This document shows positions 34,511 to 47,200 of a stretch of 64,000 nt of DNA, in pieces. The first letter of the stretch is position 1. Each line of letters starts with the position of its first letter. Made by a program: the position numbers and the translations under genes. The DNA comes from Leuctra nigra. Its lineage: Eukaryota > Arthropoda > Insecta > Plecoptera > Leuctridae. Below the pieces are notes generated by a model. The model had not been told where the DNA came from and made no database searches. It saw nothing but the letters and a program-made list of their open reading frames with translations. The stretch lies in the NCBI GenBank assembly GCA_934045905.1, contig OW203761.1, forward strand, positions 35,452,964 to 35,516,963, read 5' to 3'.

Positions 34511-37500
34511 AATTTCGTCAGGTTTTCGCTCGGACTTGAATCGCGTTGGCGAAGAGCCACCGAGGCGGAAAGCCACGGTCACGTGGTTTCGACTTACAAG
34601 AGAATTGTGGAGACAAATGTGCCTTGGACTCGCCGCAGCAAGTTCTCCTTGCCAAAATGTCCGACAATCTAGAAAAACTGTGTCTTATATAAGTGGAAGC
34701 AGGCGATATACTCTTGACCATTCTCACCTTGACTCTTCGGCCATGTTATTGATTCTAAGCTTTGTGCCGTAAATCAGCAGAGTATCCCCGCCCTTCGCGG
34801 AAAATATATTCCATTTGTCGAGCGATGCAAAAATCGCAAAAGCTTGTAAGCTGTAATTAACGCTGTTCAGGCGACGTCAATCGTACGGGCGGAGAATTCC
34901 CTGGGAAACAGCTTTTCTAATGGGAGATAAAATTAACCGTATAACAGATTCCAAAAATATTGAAAATTCAGAAAAAGAAGACGGATACTTTGTATTCAAA
35001 ATGATTTCAATTTCTACTTGCTGGTGGCTACAGTACATTTCAGCTCCCGTTTCCAAGGGGATTTTTATCTTTTGTATCGTCATTGAAAAAACTCTGTTTT
35101 CTCACTTGATTGATATGATTTGAGTTGTATTGATTTAACAGGGAAAATGGCTACAGAATGAACACATTTTCAACTTGACTAAACATCTAGGTTAAAACAA
35201 ACATCTCGAGAACATTTCCACCACAACATATTGCATTTCCGCTTTTTATTTGACAACTGACAAGTACAATTCGATTCAATGAGCAAAATTCCATATCAAT
35301 CATGCTGAAATTTACTTTTCAATATCCAATATTTCATTATTTTATATCATAAAATATATGAAAAGTGACGTTCAATAAAAACCCCTGAAGGAGAATAAAA
35401 CGTAACCACGTGATTTGCGTCAACATGTTGCGTGTAAAGTGGCATGTCTTGGCGTATATCGCAGCTTGAGAACATCTAAGCGACTGTAACGCGTAACATT
35501 GTTCCCCAGTCTCACACACAGCTTACACCGATCTCATACATTACACAGTCTTAGCTAGGTAACGTTGAGTGGCGCCCAACGTGAAGCAAGGGAGAAAACC
35601 GCAGGCGTAAGCAAAACAGTGCATGTCTAACTATTCCCACCGCACCTAATTCCCGTTTAGCATACAAATGTCCATGCACCAGTTGCTAAAACAATTAATT
35701 GAATCCTTGAGGGTGATAATTTCCAGTTGACCTTCCTTATCCTTATCTTCCCGGGAACACGCTCGTTGTATTCGAGCTTACGTCGGTTTTCAATGGCCGA
35801 GGCGTTTAGATAAAGACAAATCTTGTAATTTCCCATGAGGCTTACCTGGCCTGGAACTCAGCTGCGCCGCGTCCTGTGGGAGACTTACAGCAGAACCGAT
35901 TCCCGAGGGAAGCCGGAGACAATCATCAGTTAGAATTCATTGTCATTTTACACGAGAAAGTCCCGTTTTCTGTCCGCTTCCCGAGTTCACGAAATATTTA
36001 ACTCGTTACTCATTTTAGAGTATTAATCCACATTCCACAAGCAATCAAGATTAATTGATCTAATTGAGTGGTTCCAAACAAGCAACGAGGACCAGCTCCG
36101 ACCTCATTCCGCCATTCATCACTCATTGAGCATCACTCATCACTCATCTTCAATCAGCAATGCATTACTCTGCCGGATTACTCTCAGCCAAGCACTTGCA
36201 AACTGTTGGTATACATAGACATCCAATTTATTGGATGGAACAGATTACTGTTTCAAAAAACCTTTGTATTTCACTGAATTCCTGGTTTCTTGCAATTTTC
36301 CATATTATACGGTTTGTGAAGAGCGTGTATAATAAAACAAAAGCCATGTTTGATATGCGGTAATAATAAATAAGCTCCAACAAAATCTCCAGGAATCCAA
36401 TAAATGCTTGAAGACGATCGTGTGTAACCTACTCAGAGAGATAATGTAGTTCAATAATATGGTCTGGGATGTTTGTGTGCTTCGAAGAAAAGAGTACTTT
36501 ATTCTTGTAAGACATATTCTATTACCAAGATTTACAGAAATAACGTATTTGCCAGAGAACTGTTTAGAAACACAGAAACGCTTTATCTGCAAATCCTTTC
36601 TCCGTGCTTCCAAAGTCTAAAACTTCCTGAAATATATTGCAATCTCGTAGCAGGAATAAAATATATGTCAAGAGCTACAACGGAACGACTTCAAATATTT
36701 TTTACCTCTGAAAGTTTCTCCCAGTTCCATATTTATCAACTAACACAAATCCTCTATCGTGACACATTATCCGGTATAAAATGAGGCAAACTCGCTATTA
36801 TTGCCCTAGTTAAACATTGCTCGACTGGCCCAGATTCGTCTGAAGGGTTGCGGCAGTCGCAACCATAGAGCTTTATCTCATCCTCCATCTCTCTCACAAA
36901 CACAATGTACATATATCTCCGTCTACGAGGGACTTGATTCCCGAAGGCAGGCAGCAATAATAAGATCGTCGGAAGAAATTGCACACCAGCCACTGATAGT
37001 TTTGTTTTTTTTCTTTTCCTTCAACTCCCAGAGTTCAGGAACATGAACGATTTCGAGAGAGCGAAGGTCGATCCGTGTAAAAGCTCTACACACTTATTTC
37101 ACTAAGCACTTTGTAACGCTCAACGTCAAAGCACATGTGCTCGGATTTCAAAGCTAAAGGGTTTGACTCGAAGGAATTGATACTATGGAGAAATGACAAA
37201 AGCTACGTAAAAGCCTCGCTAGTTTATGTAGGCTAACAAGCTCGCACTGTAAGATGTAAAAAGGTTCAAGTGTTTGATACGTACTACGTAGCTATTGGGA
37301 TTGAGTGGAACCCTTTAATCCAGCGAGAGACTTTACGTAAAGACCATATTTTGCAACCACCCCCCCAGGCCGTTTTCACACCATTATCGTCATCAGCTAG
37401 TTGTCAGAGGGAGGTAAAGTGAAAGGTAATCAAGCATATAACGCGCAGCATTCTGGCATATTGACTATAGGTATAAAGCATTCTTCACCCCTTATTACAT

Positions 37501-38399
37501 GCAAACCACTGTTCCATTACAATAATAGTATTCACAACATATTTTTTTGCAACTGACGAATGGTTTATTTCACTCTGCCGTCAGCGCGTAATTATTCTCC
37601 GATTTTAATTATAAATACAGGGCTGCTGGCCAATTATGTGCCTCCGTTTTCAATGGCTTTCGGTGCCAACTTTCAGCAGCTTTGCTGTGGCGCCAGGACA
37701 AACTGACATCGAGTATTTATTGCTCTATCAAACACAAGAGCAGATATGAAGAAACTCATACCCCGTGAATATAGCGTTACTTTATATGTATGTCAGAAGA
37801 CGATTCTCGCCTCGAGATACAGACTTGCAGGTTTATCATACAAATCTCGCGGTTCACTTTTATTATTCTGATTTTCATCTCGTGAAGATTTTAATAGTTC
37901 CTCTTCTCTGGGGTAAAAAAAAGTTCTTCTTGGAACAATTGCCCTCTTGCTCGTTTTCTTTTTCCTTTTCTTGCTCATCTCTTGCTCTAATCCGCCTCCC
38001 CTACTTCCTCAGACAGCTTTGCGGTGCGTCCTTTTCCTTGACAAATTCCGTAACTTACATTATATGAGCATCACACACTAAATCAGCATCCTGGCTGGGC
38101 CTACCCTATACTATGCAGCATCACAGAGGAGCTTAATGAAATTCCATCCTTTAGATTCTAGGACAGATTCGGATCATTCGGCGCGGTGACAAGACAGTCG
38201 GAATATTTTCTCGTGCTTTTCAAATTATTCATCGTCTCATCGCTGCAGTAAATTTCCATCTGGGTCCAGACTCTACCTTTTGGTGCCGCAATCATAATCA
38301 GCGAAGGCGTGATTCACACAAAGCGTGGGTAGGATCGAGCGACATTTAAACGCCTATTCTTTATGCAAAAAAATGATCCAATTCTGTGTGAGTCCTGCC
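34511..38399. other. Intergenic sequence
   Basis: AT-rich throughout. The frames present are short and featureless. I see no repeats with clear ends, RNA genes or exons. Confidence 0.6.
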
Positions 38400-38715
38400 T
38401 TATCGCAGCTGGTGTAGTCAGTTTGAGGATCGCCTGGACTTGCGCACTGCGTTCTATCGATCTGGATGGCTCTGGCTACTGTTTCTGGATGCTCGAGCAG
38501 GCATGTGCGACGTCGACGGAGACCCGCGCCACTGCCAGTACCCGACTCGTGGGCGACGGCGAGGGAGGATCGCACCCTCCGACCATCTCGTCGACGCGAC
38601 ATCCCAAGCGACGAGTGTGCGAGTGTGCGGGAGTGGAGGGAAGTTATCACAGAGCGACGGCGAGGAACTGCACACCGCAGAGGTGCTCTCACAGAAGAGA
38701 TGACGAGATATTAGC
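38400..38715. other. GC-rich island open in five frames
   Basis: About 300 bp are markedly GC- and CpG-rich (for example GACGTCGACGGAGACCCGCG) in AT-rich surroundings. Three forward and two reverse frames of 82-122 codons overlap here. None shows a known domain, and no clear donor/acceptor pair marks an exon. It could be an unrecognised exon, a noncoding exon or a CpG-type regulatory element. Confidence 0.35.
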
Positions 38716-41700
38716 ATTGTGGAGAAGTTAATTCGGAGACTGCGTGGACAAAGTTTTCAATGAAGGGATTTCAGTTTGACTTTGATTGATGACTTAAACT
38801 AGTGTACATCAATAATTGGAGGAAAATTAATTTCTCTCTGTTACCCAAATTAATAGACATCACATTTAGAAAGGGAGTTGTTTTCCAACAATTGGATCTG
38901 AATCCAGTGTCTTCCAAAATCCAAATTTGTGTGTTATCTCGATTCGAACATTTGTGGCCGCCGTAAATCAGGTATTATCGTCACAAACTAGGTTAGCGCG
39001 GCATTTTCCCTTCCGTCTCGTTGGTAATACGATTACCAGAGTGCAGTGATCAACACTTTGCGTACCATGTCCGCCGAGGATTGGCGACTAATTGATACGG
39101 CAAGGTGCGCGCCGTTGTATTCATCATCGGCGTTCGTGTTACATCTGATGGCATTCACGGTTCGACAGAGTGCCCGCAGTGATAGCCGCTAACTGAATTA
39201 GTCGCGACTCAGATCACTTATCAATGAACATGGCGGGTGAGTAAATTAAGTATAATCTGGAGAACGTTATCAGATCTAATTATAGAATTTAGTTCTTGTA
39301 GCAATGCGACGGTGTTTGAAGTTTGTTTTGTGGAAAAGCATTTATCTCGCTATATTCATAATGTGATTTAGGTGTGAGATTTCTCTATAGTTACACACCT
39401 CCGACCTCAGCAGAGACCTAACTTATTAATCCAGGGAAAACACCCTCGAGCCGTGTCCGTAACTTACACGATTATCGCAGTTTACTTTACTTAGTAAACC
39501 CTTCTGAGTTAACACTATTAAAATAGAGTGGACTTTTGGGATACAACGAAATCAAATTTTCCTCGCGTCGATGCGGATTTCACCGAAGAATACTAAAAGA
39601 TTTAATAGTTCCTAAACTTTTCAATCGAATGGATTTTAGGGAAGGCTTGAAACTTTTAACAATATTATCAAAAGATTCGAACGCTCGGCTTCAACAAGGT
39701 TTCAATGCTTTAACCGTCAACATTCAACACATGCATTCAATCACTCTTTCTTATAGAAGCTTCAGCACGTCCTTCGGTCAACATTTCACTTCTCTTATTG
39801 GGTTCTCTTCAGTCGTCGAGCTTCTGCATCTCTCGCTTTTGTATCGTTATTTGTGTCACATGAATCTGGATCGACTTCTGAAACTGAAAGGAGAGTTCTC
39901 CCTGGTGTTTTTTCATAGAATTTGAGTTAACCTGTGTATCTGCGAGCGATTCCGTGTTATCATGCTCTGCTCGTCGTGAACTATGTCTTACAGAACGCCC
40001 GAGGACGACGCTGTGTCGAGCAACGACGCCGACGCCGACGCCTTCTCTCTCATCTTTCATAACCGTCTATCTGATCTGCTCAGTTCACCTCGACTTCTCT
40101 GCAGAGCTCTGATCGCAGTTTGTTTGCTACACTTTCCATCAATTATTCCTTCTGGCTCTGCTATCCCCGATGTGAATACCACCACATCACTAAAATATGG
40201 AACCATCAAGCTAAAAGTCAATGGATCTAGGTCAGCTCCCAATTCACAATAAATTCGTTCATTCAGAAATACTTTTGTGCTTGTGATCTCCTTCAAAGAA
40301 ATATCGCCGATTTGTGTCGAAAACATTTTCGGGAGCAATTCATTCGTAACATAACTTTCTACGACTTTTGCTAGAATAAACTCTACCTCTAGACGTTATT
40401 TAACAATGCCAACTAATTAACGTTATAAAGTTTAACGCTATTTAGTTAATAACGCTTGTTACGGCAAGTAATTAGCATGAACTGCAATTGAAGTTTAACT
40501 TTCCTAAACACGGCACCTCCACTTAACCGGTGATTCAGCAGAATGCGGCACTTGCACTTCATTCTCAAGCTGACCGCACGTTTCTTCCTTCGACGGACTG
40601 TTAATTCATTTCAAATAACAGCTTTTATGTCAACCACGAATCACACGGAAATAACTTTTTCATTAGAAAGCTTTTTATTAAGTGCGGTGTCATCGTAATA
40701 AAAAGTTCACTCATTAAATTAACCGAACTTTATCCTTATACGAAGAGAGCGGCAATGACGATAAAGTATAAGTTTTTCCTCTTTATTGGCAAGGAATCAA
40801 GGCGCTGAAGTTTGAAATTTATTATTCAGCGTGGCACTGTGGATTGCTCCATGCAGTAACCTGGAAGCAGCGGAGACGTGGAAGTGAGGTTAGCCATCAC
40901 GGTCTCGAGGGCAATCTCGAGGTGCGATAGCTAGGACAATAAACCGTTCCTCGAAGAATAGAACTCGCATAGTCGTATTTCATAATTGTACAACCCCACC
41001 TCGCTGAAGACTTAAACCTAGGTCTTTCGGGATCGATAATTCAATTTGATAAAAGATTCAGTTCCGTAATGTGAGTTGAGAGGCTGTTCAATGCACTCTC
41101 TCTCTACCTCCACCTTTCTCTCTCTTTAACTCCTCACCCTCCATCTACCAGTGCATTGATATCTTTATGCGGGATGTGGGAATACTCCTTCACACGTTGC
41201 TTAGCATCTCTATTAGAATAGATGAATAAACAGCCTCCGAGAACGCACGCGGAAATTCGACCAATTTATTAGCATGAATCCGCTAGAGAAACGACAATGT
41301 ATTGGTCGTACACTCGCTTCGTTCAAACAATCAGACAATTTTTCACATCAAAACTGACGTTGAATCAGGGTAAAAAACTCACTTCAATTAAAACCCTTCC
41401 TCTGCATTAGGAGTGATTAAAACTGTACGCCACTCGCTCTACATTCTTACACAAGGCTGAGTTGACAGCGGTTCAGAGTGATGATGATGGCCGAGTTCGT
41501 CAGAATATGAACCAGGGATTGTTTTATGACCACGATTGTTCGATCGGCTGATGGATTTCTCTTGTCATTTTATATTCGAAGCATTATCCATTTCACTGGC
41601 ACCAAGTCGGTGCCTCTTCCCTGGATTAATACTTTGGCGACTGACCGCTACACAAACCCCCCGCAACCCCTGGAAAACTCTTCTAAAAGGCTTTATGAAC

Positions 41701-42833
41701 TAATGAAGAATGAGTTATTGTTGTAGCTTAATGAATGCTGACACGATCTAAGCTCAATTTTCTGCAAATTTCCAGGGGAATTACGAAGTTTTCGTGTATA
41801 AAGGTATAAGCACATACAAATTTAAAAGACAATCCTTTTGTGGTACAGACTGTACCAAAGAAAGTAATTAACTATATAAAATACATACCTAATCAGGCAG
41901 TGAAGAAGACATATTGTTTTTAGTGGAGGTGATATGATTTTTTTACTGCACGGCACCTCCACCTCCTATCAATGACTTCCAGGCAAGTATCACTCTAAAA
42001 CAAATCCTCTACAATGCTGACAGGAACAGTTGTTTCCACGTTCTATTGTTATCATTTACCACTCTTTTGTTTGCCCCGTATTACCAAGATGAGCGCTTTC
42101 ATAAAGTCCTGAGCTTTCCAAATCAGTACAAGATCTTATTGCTGAGCAGGTTTCATTGTCAACAACAATTTCGCTCTACCAGGAAAAGCAAGAGATAGAG
42201 AAGGACGGGAAGCATCAAACTGAACTTCCGTCGAGCTGTTAGTGTATTATTATTCATGAAAATTACTTCTTCAATACACTTGCATCAAGTAAGTCTTTGA
42301 ACATCATTGTGTTCGCATCTGCGTTGCAAATTGAACGCCTGTTATTTTGCCTTGCGAGTCAGATAGGAGGAAGGGAACTTCTGAGATAAGACTTTGTAAG
42401 ACCCAGTCGGTGTTATATCGCAAGCTACTCTCCTTCGCAGCAGAGATGGTTCGCTAATAATGAGAGACGTGTGTTGCTTTTGTCTTGCGCTCACTTCAAA
42501 CCAATATCAGTTGACAGCATTGCGACACGGAAATTAATATTCCGCCTTCATATGACAACGCCTTCAGTTGCCAGAGCGCAAACGCAAGGATCGACGAGGT
42601 TTCCAACATTTTCCGTCGTGAAAATTCCATCGGAAACGAACTTCAAGTTGAACTTTATGCTTCCTTCACCCAAAGCCCACTCGCTCGGCCCTTACATCAA
42701 CCTGCCCACTTGATGTATTGTACACTGCGTTATTGTGCTAACAAAAACCATGTCAGGTCATATTTCACCGTTGTAGACACTGTTTTTACATTAAAAGAAA
42801 GATAAAGTTTCCTCTGTTCAAATCGATGTCTTG
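38716..42833. other. Intergenic sequence
   Basis: AT-rich. A 9-bp-stem hairpin (GTGGAGGTG at 41923-41931 and CACCTCCAC at 41954-41962) and CT-rich tracts near 41096-41130 are the only structures seen. Confidence 0.6.
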
Positions 42834-42841
42834 ATTTAGAG

Positions 42842-43370
42842 CAGCGGTCGCCAACCGGTGGTCCGCGGACCACTGGTGGTCCGCGAGAAAATTTTGGTGG
42901 TCCGCAGAGAAAATTGGAAGTTTACTTTTAAGTTTCCATGCAATTTATTTAATTTAGAAAAATGGCACAACACAAATGTATTGAATTCGGACATGTTTCA
43001 ATACGTAATAATGCCTTTACAAAGTATCTACCTACCAACTATACGTATTCACTAGCTCTATAATGAAAATAATATCAGTTTCCGAGTATTTTTCCAATAC
43101 CTATAAGAGTTATTTTAAACGCTTTTTCTGGAAAAAAAAGTTGGCTGAAATAGCGTAGAAACGCGCCAAATGACTTCCTGGAAACCAAAAATTTCCGGGG
43201 CTAAGCGCCCTGGACCCGCTTGGTGCTGGGGGGCCCTCCCCCCTGACCCCCCATTGTCTCCCTCACCAATCGTATTTCCCGTCATATGTATTTTACGCGC
43301 CTGAGTGGTCCACGAGATATAAAATTGTCATATAAGTGGTCCGCGAGGTCCAAAAGGTTGGCGACCGCTG
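42842..43370. mobile_element. Complete hAT non-autonomous element, 529 bp
   Basis: Perfect terminal inverted repeats (CAGCGGTCGCCAACC and GGTTGGCGACCGCTG) are flanked by a perfect 8-bp target duplication, ATTTAGAG, at 42834-42841 and 43371-43378. Subterminal GTGGTCCGCGAG-type repeats occur on both sides. There is no transposase. The interior holds a CCGGGGCTAAGCGCCCTGGA block related to the element at 25775-26088. Confidence 0.95.
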
Positions 43371-43378
43371 ATTTAGAG

Positions 43379-45715
43379 GGTCTTATCGAAAGCTCACTGT
43401 TACATCTGTAAGTTGCATTTTAATCGAGACAAATATCCCCATCAGCTGAATAGAATTGTGTGGTCCAGAGAGCAGAATCCGGTGGAGTCTATTATGGGTC
43501 TGCGAGTGATATGGCCAGGAGATCATCCGAATCGCGATATGGCAAAGAGCCAAACCCTTTATCTGGAATCCAATACCTTTTTAGTTGAAATTAGAGCGCG
43601 GTTTCCAGCAGAAGATGAGATGAACGTACACTGGTCCTGACCCTAGAGTAAGCATTAGCTTAATGAAAACCAAGCCTTTCGTCACTCTCAGAGAAGAGTA
43701 ATTAAACATGGAGTTATAATTCTCTATAAAATATTCCAGTCTTGTTGACTTCGTTTACATTGTTACTTTCTGATGGAGAATTCGACACTCGGCTAAAATT
43801 TACTAAGATCATTTCGTAGATCTTCAAAGTCCTCAGTTTCCTTTGAAATGTGTTTCCTTTAACTTCATTTCATGAAGCATAACCAAAGAGAATTTTGTAA
43901 TGTACACAAGTAAGCGAGCCTTTTAACAAGAGATTGATATAATATTAAAAGACCCCGACATTAAAACGTAGGAGACAGAGTGTTACACAAAATGTGAGGA
44001 TCTGAACGTGTATTCTCAAATTCAATTTCTTGGTATAAGATGAAGGTTGGTAATATAGCATAGATCTACGTTATGCATCTTTTATAATACTGGCAAAGTG
44101 ATTGACATGTCAGTGCATGCATATGATACATTATGTACCTTGCATTTCATGTTAGCTAATGCATATTGCAAGTAGATGCGCCCCCTTTACGATATAAAGG
44201 CTCGTAAAAGCGTGTTCTACCATCTCAAAGAGTCAAACATAAACCATACATAATATCCAGCCGACTTTATATTTGTTATGCTCCTCGGCGCGCACTTTTT
44301 GAATCTTCACAAGCGTGTGATTCGAAACGTGTTATTGTAACAAGATTTTCCAGTGGCGTCGGAAAATGAATCGCGAAGAATTCCACTTGAGAAAACAATG
44401 AATTAGAGCATGGTTCAGTTCATAACCAGGCCAATTCACCCCTTGAAGTTCATCATCTTATTGTGATCCAACCACCTAACTTGGTATAATGGCAGTAGTT
44501 GAGAAGGTATCTATTAAAAATGTAAATAATGTTCATGAAATAGATAATAATAATGTTAGGTATTCTCAACATTATGACCGTTAGGAAACAAAATGTTCTT
44601 CATTCCATTCCAATGGTAAGAACGTAGAATAATCTTATTTTCCAGCAGGTCTCTGTATATTGTGGTTGAAAAGTGGGGTGTAATCTAATAAAAAGAGTGG
44701 GTGACCCCCTCTCCTCCCCCTCTCCCTCCTTACGAAAGATTGAATTGAATTTAGACTTAGGAATTACTTGGTCCGTTACTTCCACCTGTGTCGGTCTCAA
44801 GATTCGAAGTGAATCAATAACGTCGCTAATTGGAGAAGATTCGATCAATCTTGCACACTAATGGAACAGAATTATACACTTCCTGGAGTTAACTCGAATA
44901 TTGAGAATAGTTAGACAATGATAATTATCAATGATAAGTAGGTAGGATGTCGTTTTTACGCGATCAATCTATTTGAATATTGATGCACTGAGATCCGTTC
45001 GGTAGATTCAAACTCTATAATACCGTAACTTTCTTATCAAAGAAGTAATATAAACTGAAAGGCATCCTTTTAACTATATATTTCATATTTGCTGTAATCA
45101 CATAATCAGAACAACCCTATTTGGAGCACGAAGTTAGTTTGAAAATACGAGCTGTATTCATCCCTTGCAATTTCCCCCGAGCTTGTTGACTGAGAAGATT
45201 GGTTTGCCAAGGAGAATATGAGGAGTGAGAGAGAAAGAGAGACTCGTTCCGATTTTAACCGTTCACTGGTTATTTTCTAGTTTCTCTGAAATAATGATAT
45301 TGGTCGTGGTTTTTGGGCTCGACTCGGAGCACTCTTGATTGCGGCTTACTATACACCGAACATCGTGCTTCTGCATTCATTACGATTTAACTTCCAACAA
45401 ACGCGAGGAATTAATTAAACAATGTGTATTGATCCTTCTGTGTGTCAGGACTATGCGGCACACAACATAATAAAAAGATACACTCAGATTTTCTCTCAAC
45501 TTCAGGAAATCTTCATTCGTATGAGAAGAGGCATGGAGAGTTTACGATGCAGTCAAGTACGGGATGAGATGCTAAACTCCACATGGACTGGTGTTATGTT
45601 ATTTCTTATTCCATTCACAATTTCAGGTTCCGTGCGATTGTTCGCTAGAACCTTAGACTAAATAACTGAACTAAAGTATTAATAGTAAGTAAGAAGTGTT
45701 ATGCATTGTAATTAC
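43379..45715. other. Intergenic sequence
   Basis: AT-rich, with a few featureless frames of about 80 codons. No RNA gene, exon or bounded repeat was recognised. Confidence 0.6.
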
Positions 45716-47200
45716 AACTAGGAAAACGCTCGGTGTAACGCGTTGATGAGCGAGCACCGACACGCACGACATCGCCAATCATAGCACGATCCATTCAATC
45801 AAAGATAACTAACTATACATTATTTATTACCAATTTTCCTTGCAACTTTTCATAAACACTCTGGATCAATTAAATAACAGATTATTGTACTGATATTTTT
45901 CCATCAATCTCTTTGGACAGATATTCAAACACTTAAAACAGCAATAAGTCTGTAATTCTTGACCGATTGGGCTGGAAATGTGTAAAATATGATGTTATCT
46001 AGTCAAAACGTCGTTTTCATAACTGTGAAACACAATCCATATCGTAAAATAAATTATTTTAGATAAGGTATACCTATACCTATGTATATGAAATACCTAC
46101 ATTACATTTTGACTACATTATGTATTGCAATATGATCAACTAAGAAAAGAATCTGTCTTACTTGATATTGAGAATAGCCATCTATAAACTTTGCTTTGCT
46201 ACATAGAGCAACCCAGAATGCAGTGGAATTTCTGTTTTGAAATGTAATTTCTGACAGTTATTAAAACTGTCAATAAGTGCATCTATGTTCTTGACTGGTA
46301 GGGCTGAAAATTTGTAAAATAAGAGACAATGTTGGTCTGAACGACCATGCAAAATATGAGTTTGATTGATCAGATTAATCGAAGACCATTTGATAGGTCA
46401 AATGGTGGTGTGGCTATAGGCCGTTTTAAATTAAGTATACAAATGAAAAATATTGGTGCCAATCCTTGCTAAGTTTTAAGTTGATCGATTAAACCTTTAT
46501 GATTGAACGGTTCCTTGTTAATTTTAAAAAATCACAGGATTTCGTTCAAAAAATATACCTGGGACCACCCATATGATATGATATGTAGTGTGTGTACACA
46601 ATATCAGATCAATCTGTTGAACGGTCATTATTAGTTTCATATCGTTTAAAACTTTCTGCTCTAACTACCTTGCCTTGTAGATTCGAAGTCGCCGTGAATT
46701 TGACAGCCAACACGCAAAATGTCCCTAAAATGACAAAAACTTTTGAAAATAAGGACAGATTATAGAGTGAAAATTGGCAAAAATACCTTAAATGTTGGTA
46801 CCAATGACCATGCGAAGTTTTTAGTTGGTCGGTCAATCGGTTCCAGTTTAAATTTCAAAAATCACAGGAAAAATGGTTTCAAATTTGAACCAATTGGAGG
46901 ATTTGGCTGAATTTTTTTTTGATTGGGTACAATGTTGGTTGCAATGACTTTGCTAAATTTCAAATTGATCGAACCAACCAATCGAAAGATAATTTTTATA
47001 AAATTTGAACCAATCACAGGATCTCGTTCAGAAAAGATCCCAGGGATGGCATAGATTACGTTAGTATGTGTACAAAATTTCAGATCGATTGGTTGTGCGG
47101 TTTGACCTGGGCAGTGCAGGCAAAAAAAAAAAAAAAAAAAAAAAAACACACAGAGAAAGTGCCATAAGAGTACCGTGGTGACGCTCGCTACGCTCGCTCA
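45716..47200 (+). repeat. Unclassified interspersed repeat, copy 2 (about 1.5 kb)
   Basis: Starts AACTAGGAAAACGCTC...AACGCGTTGATGAGCGAGCA and ends GCCATAAGAGTACCGTGGTG-ACGCTCGCT. Both ends match copy 1 (4801-5500) in reverse. A 25-base A run lies at 47122-47146. Inside, a block of about 475 bp is duplicated: GTTGGTCTGAACGACCATGC near 46331 against GTTGGTACCAATGACCATGC near 46795. GTGTGTACACAATATCAGAT near 46590 has a matching partner near 47076. Confidence 0.7.
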
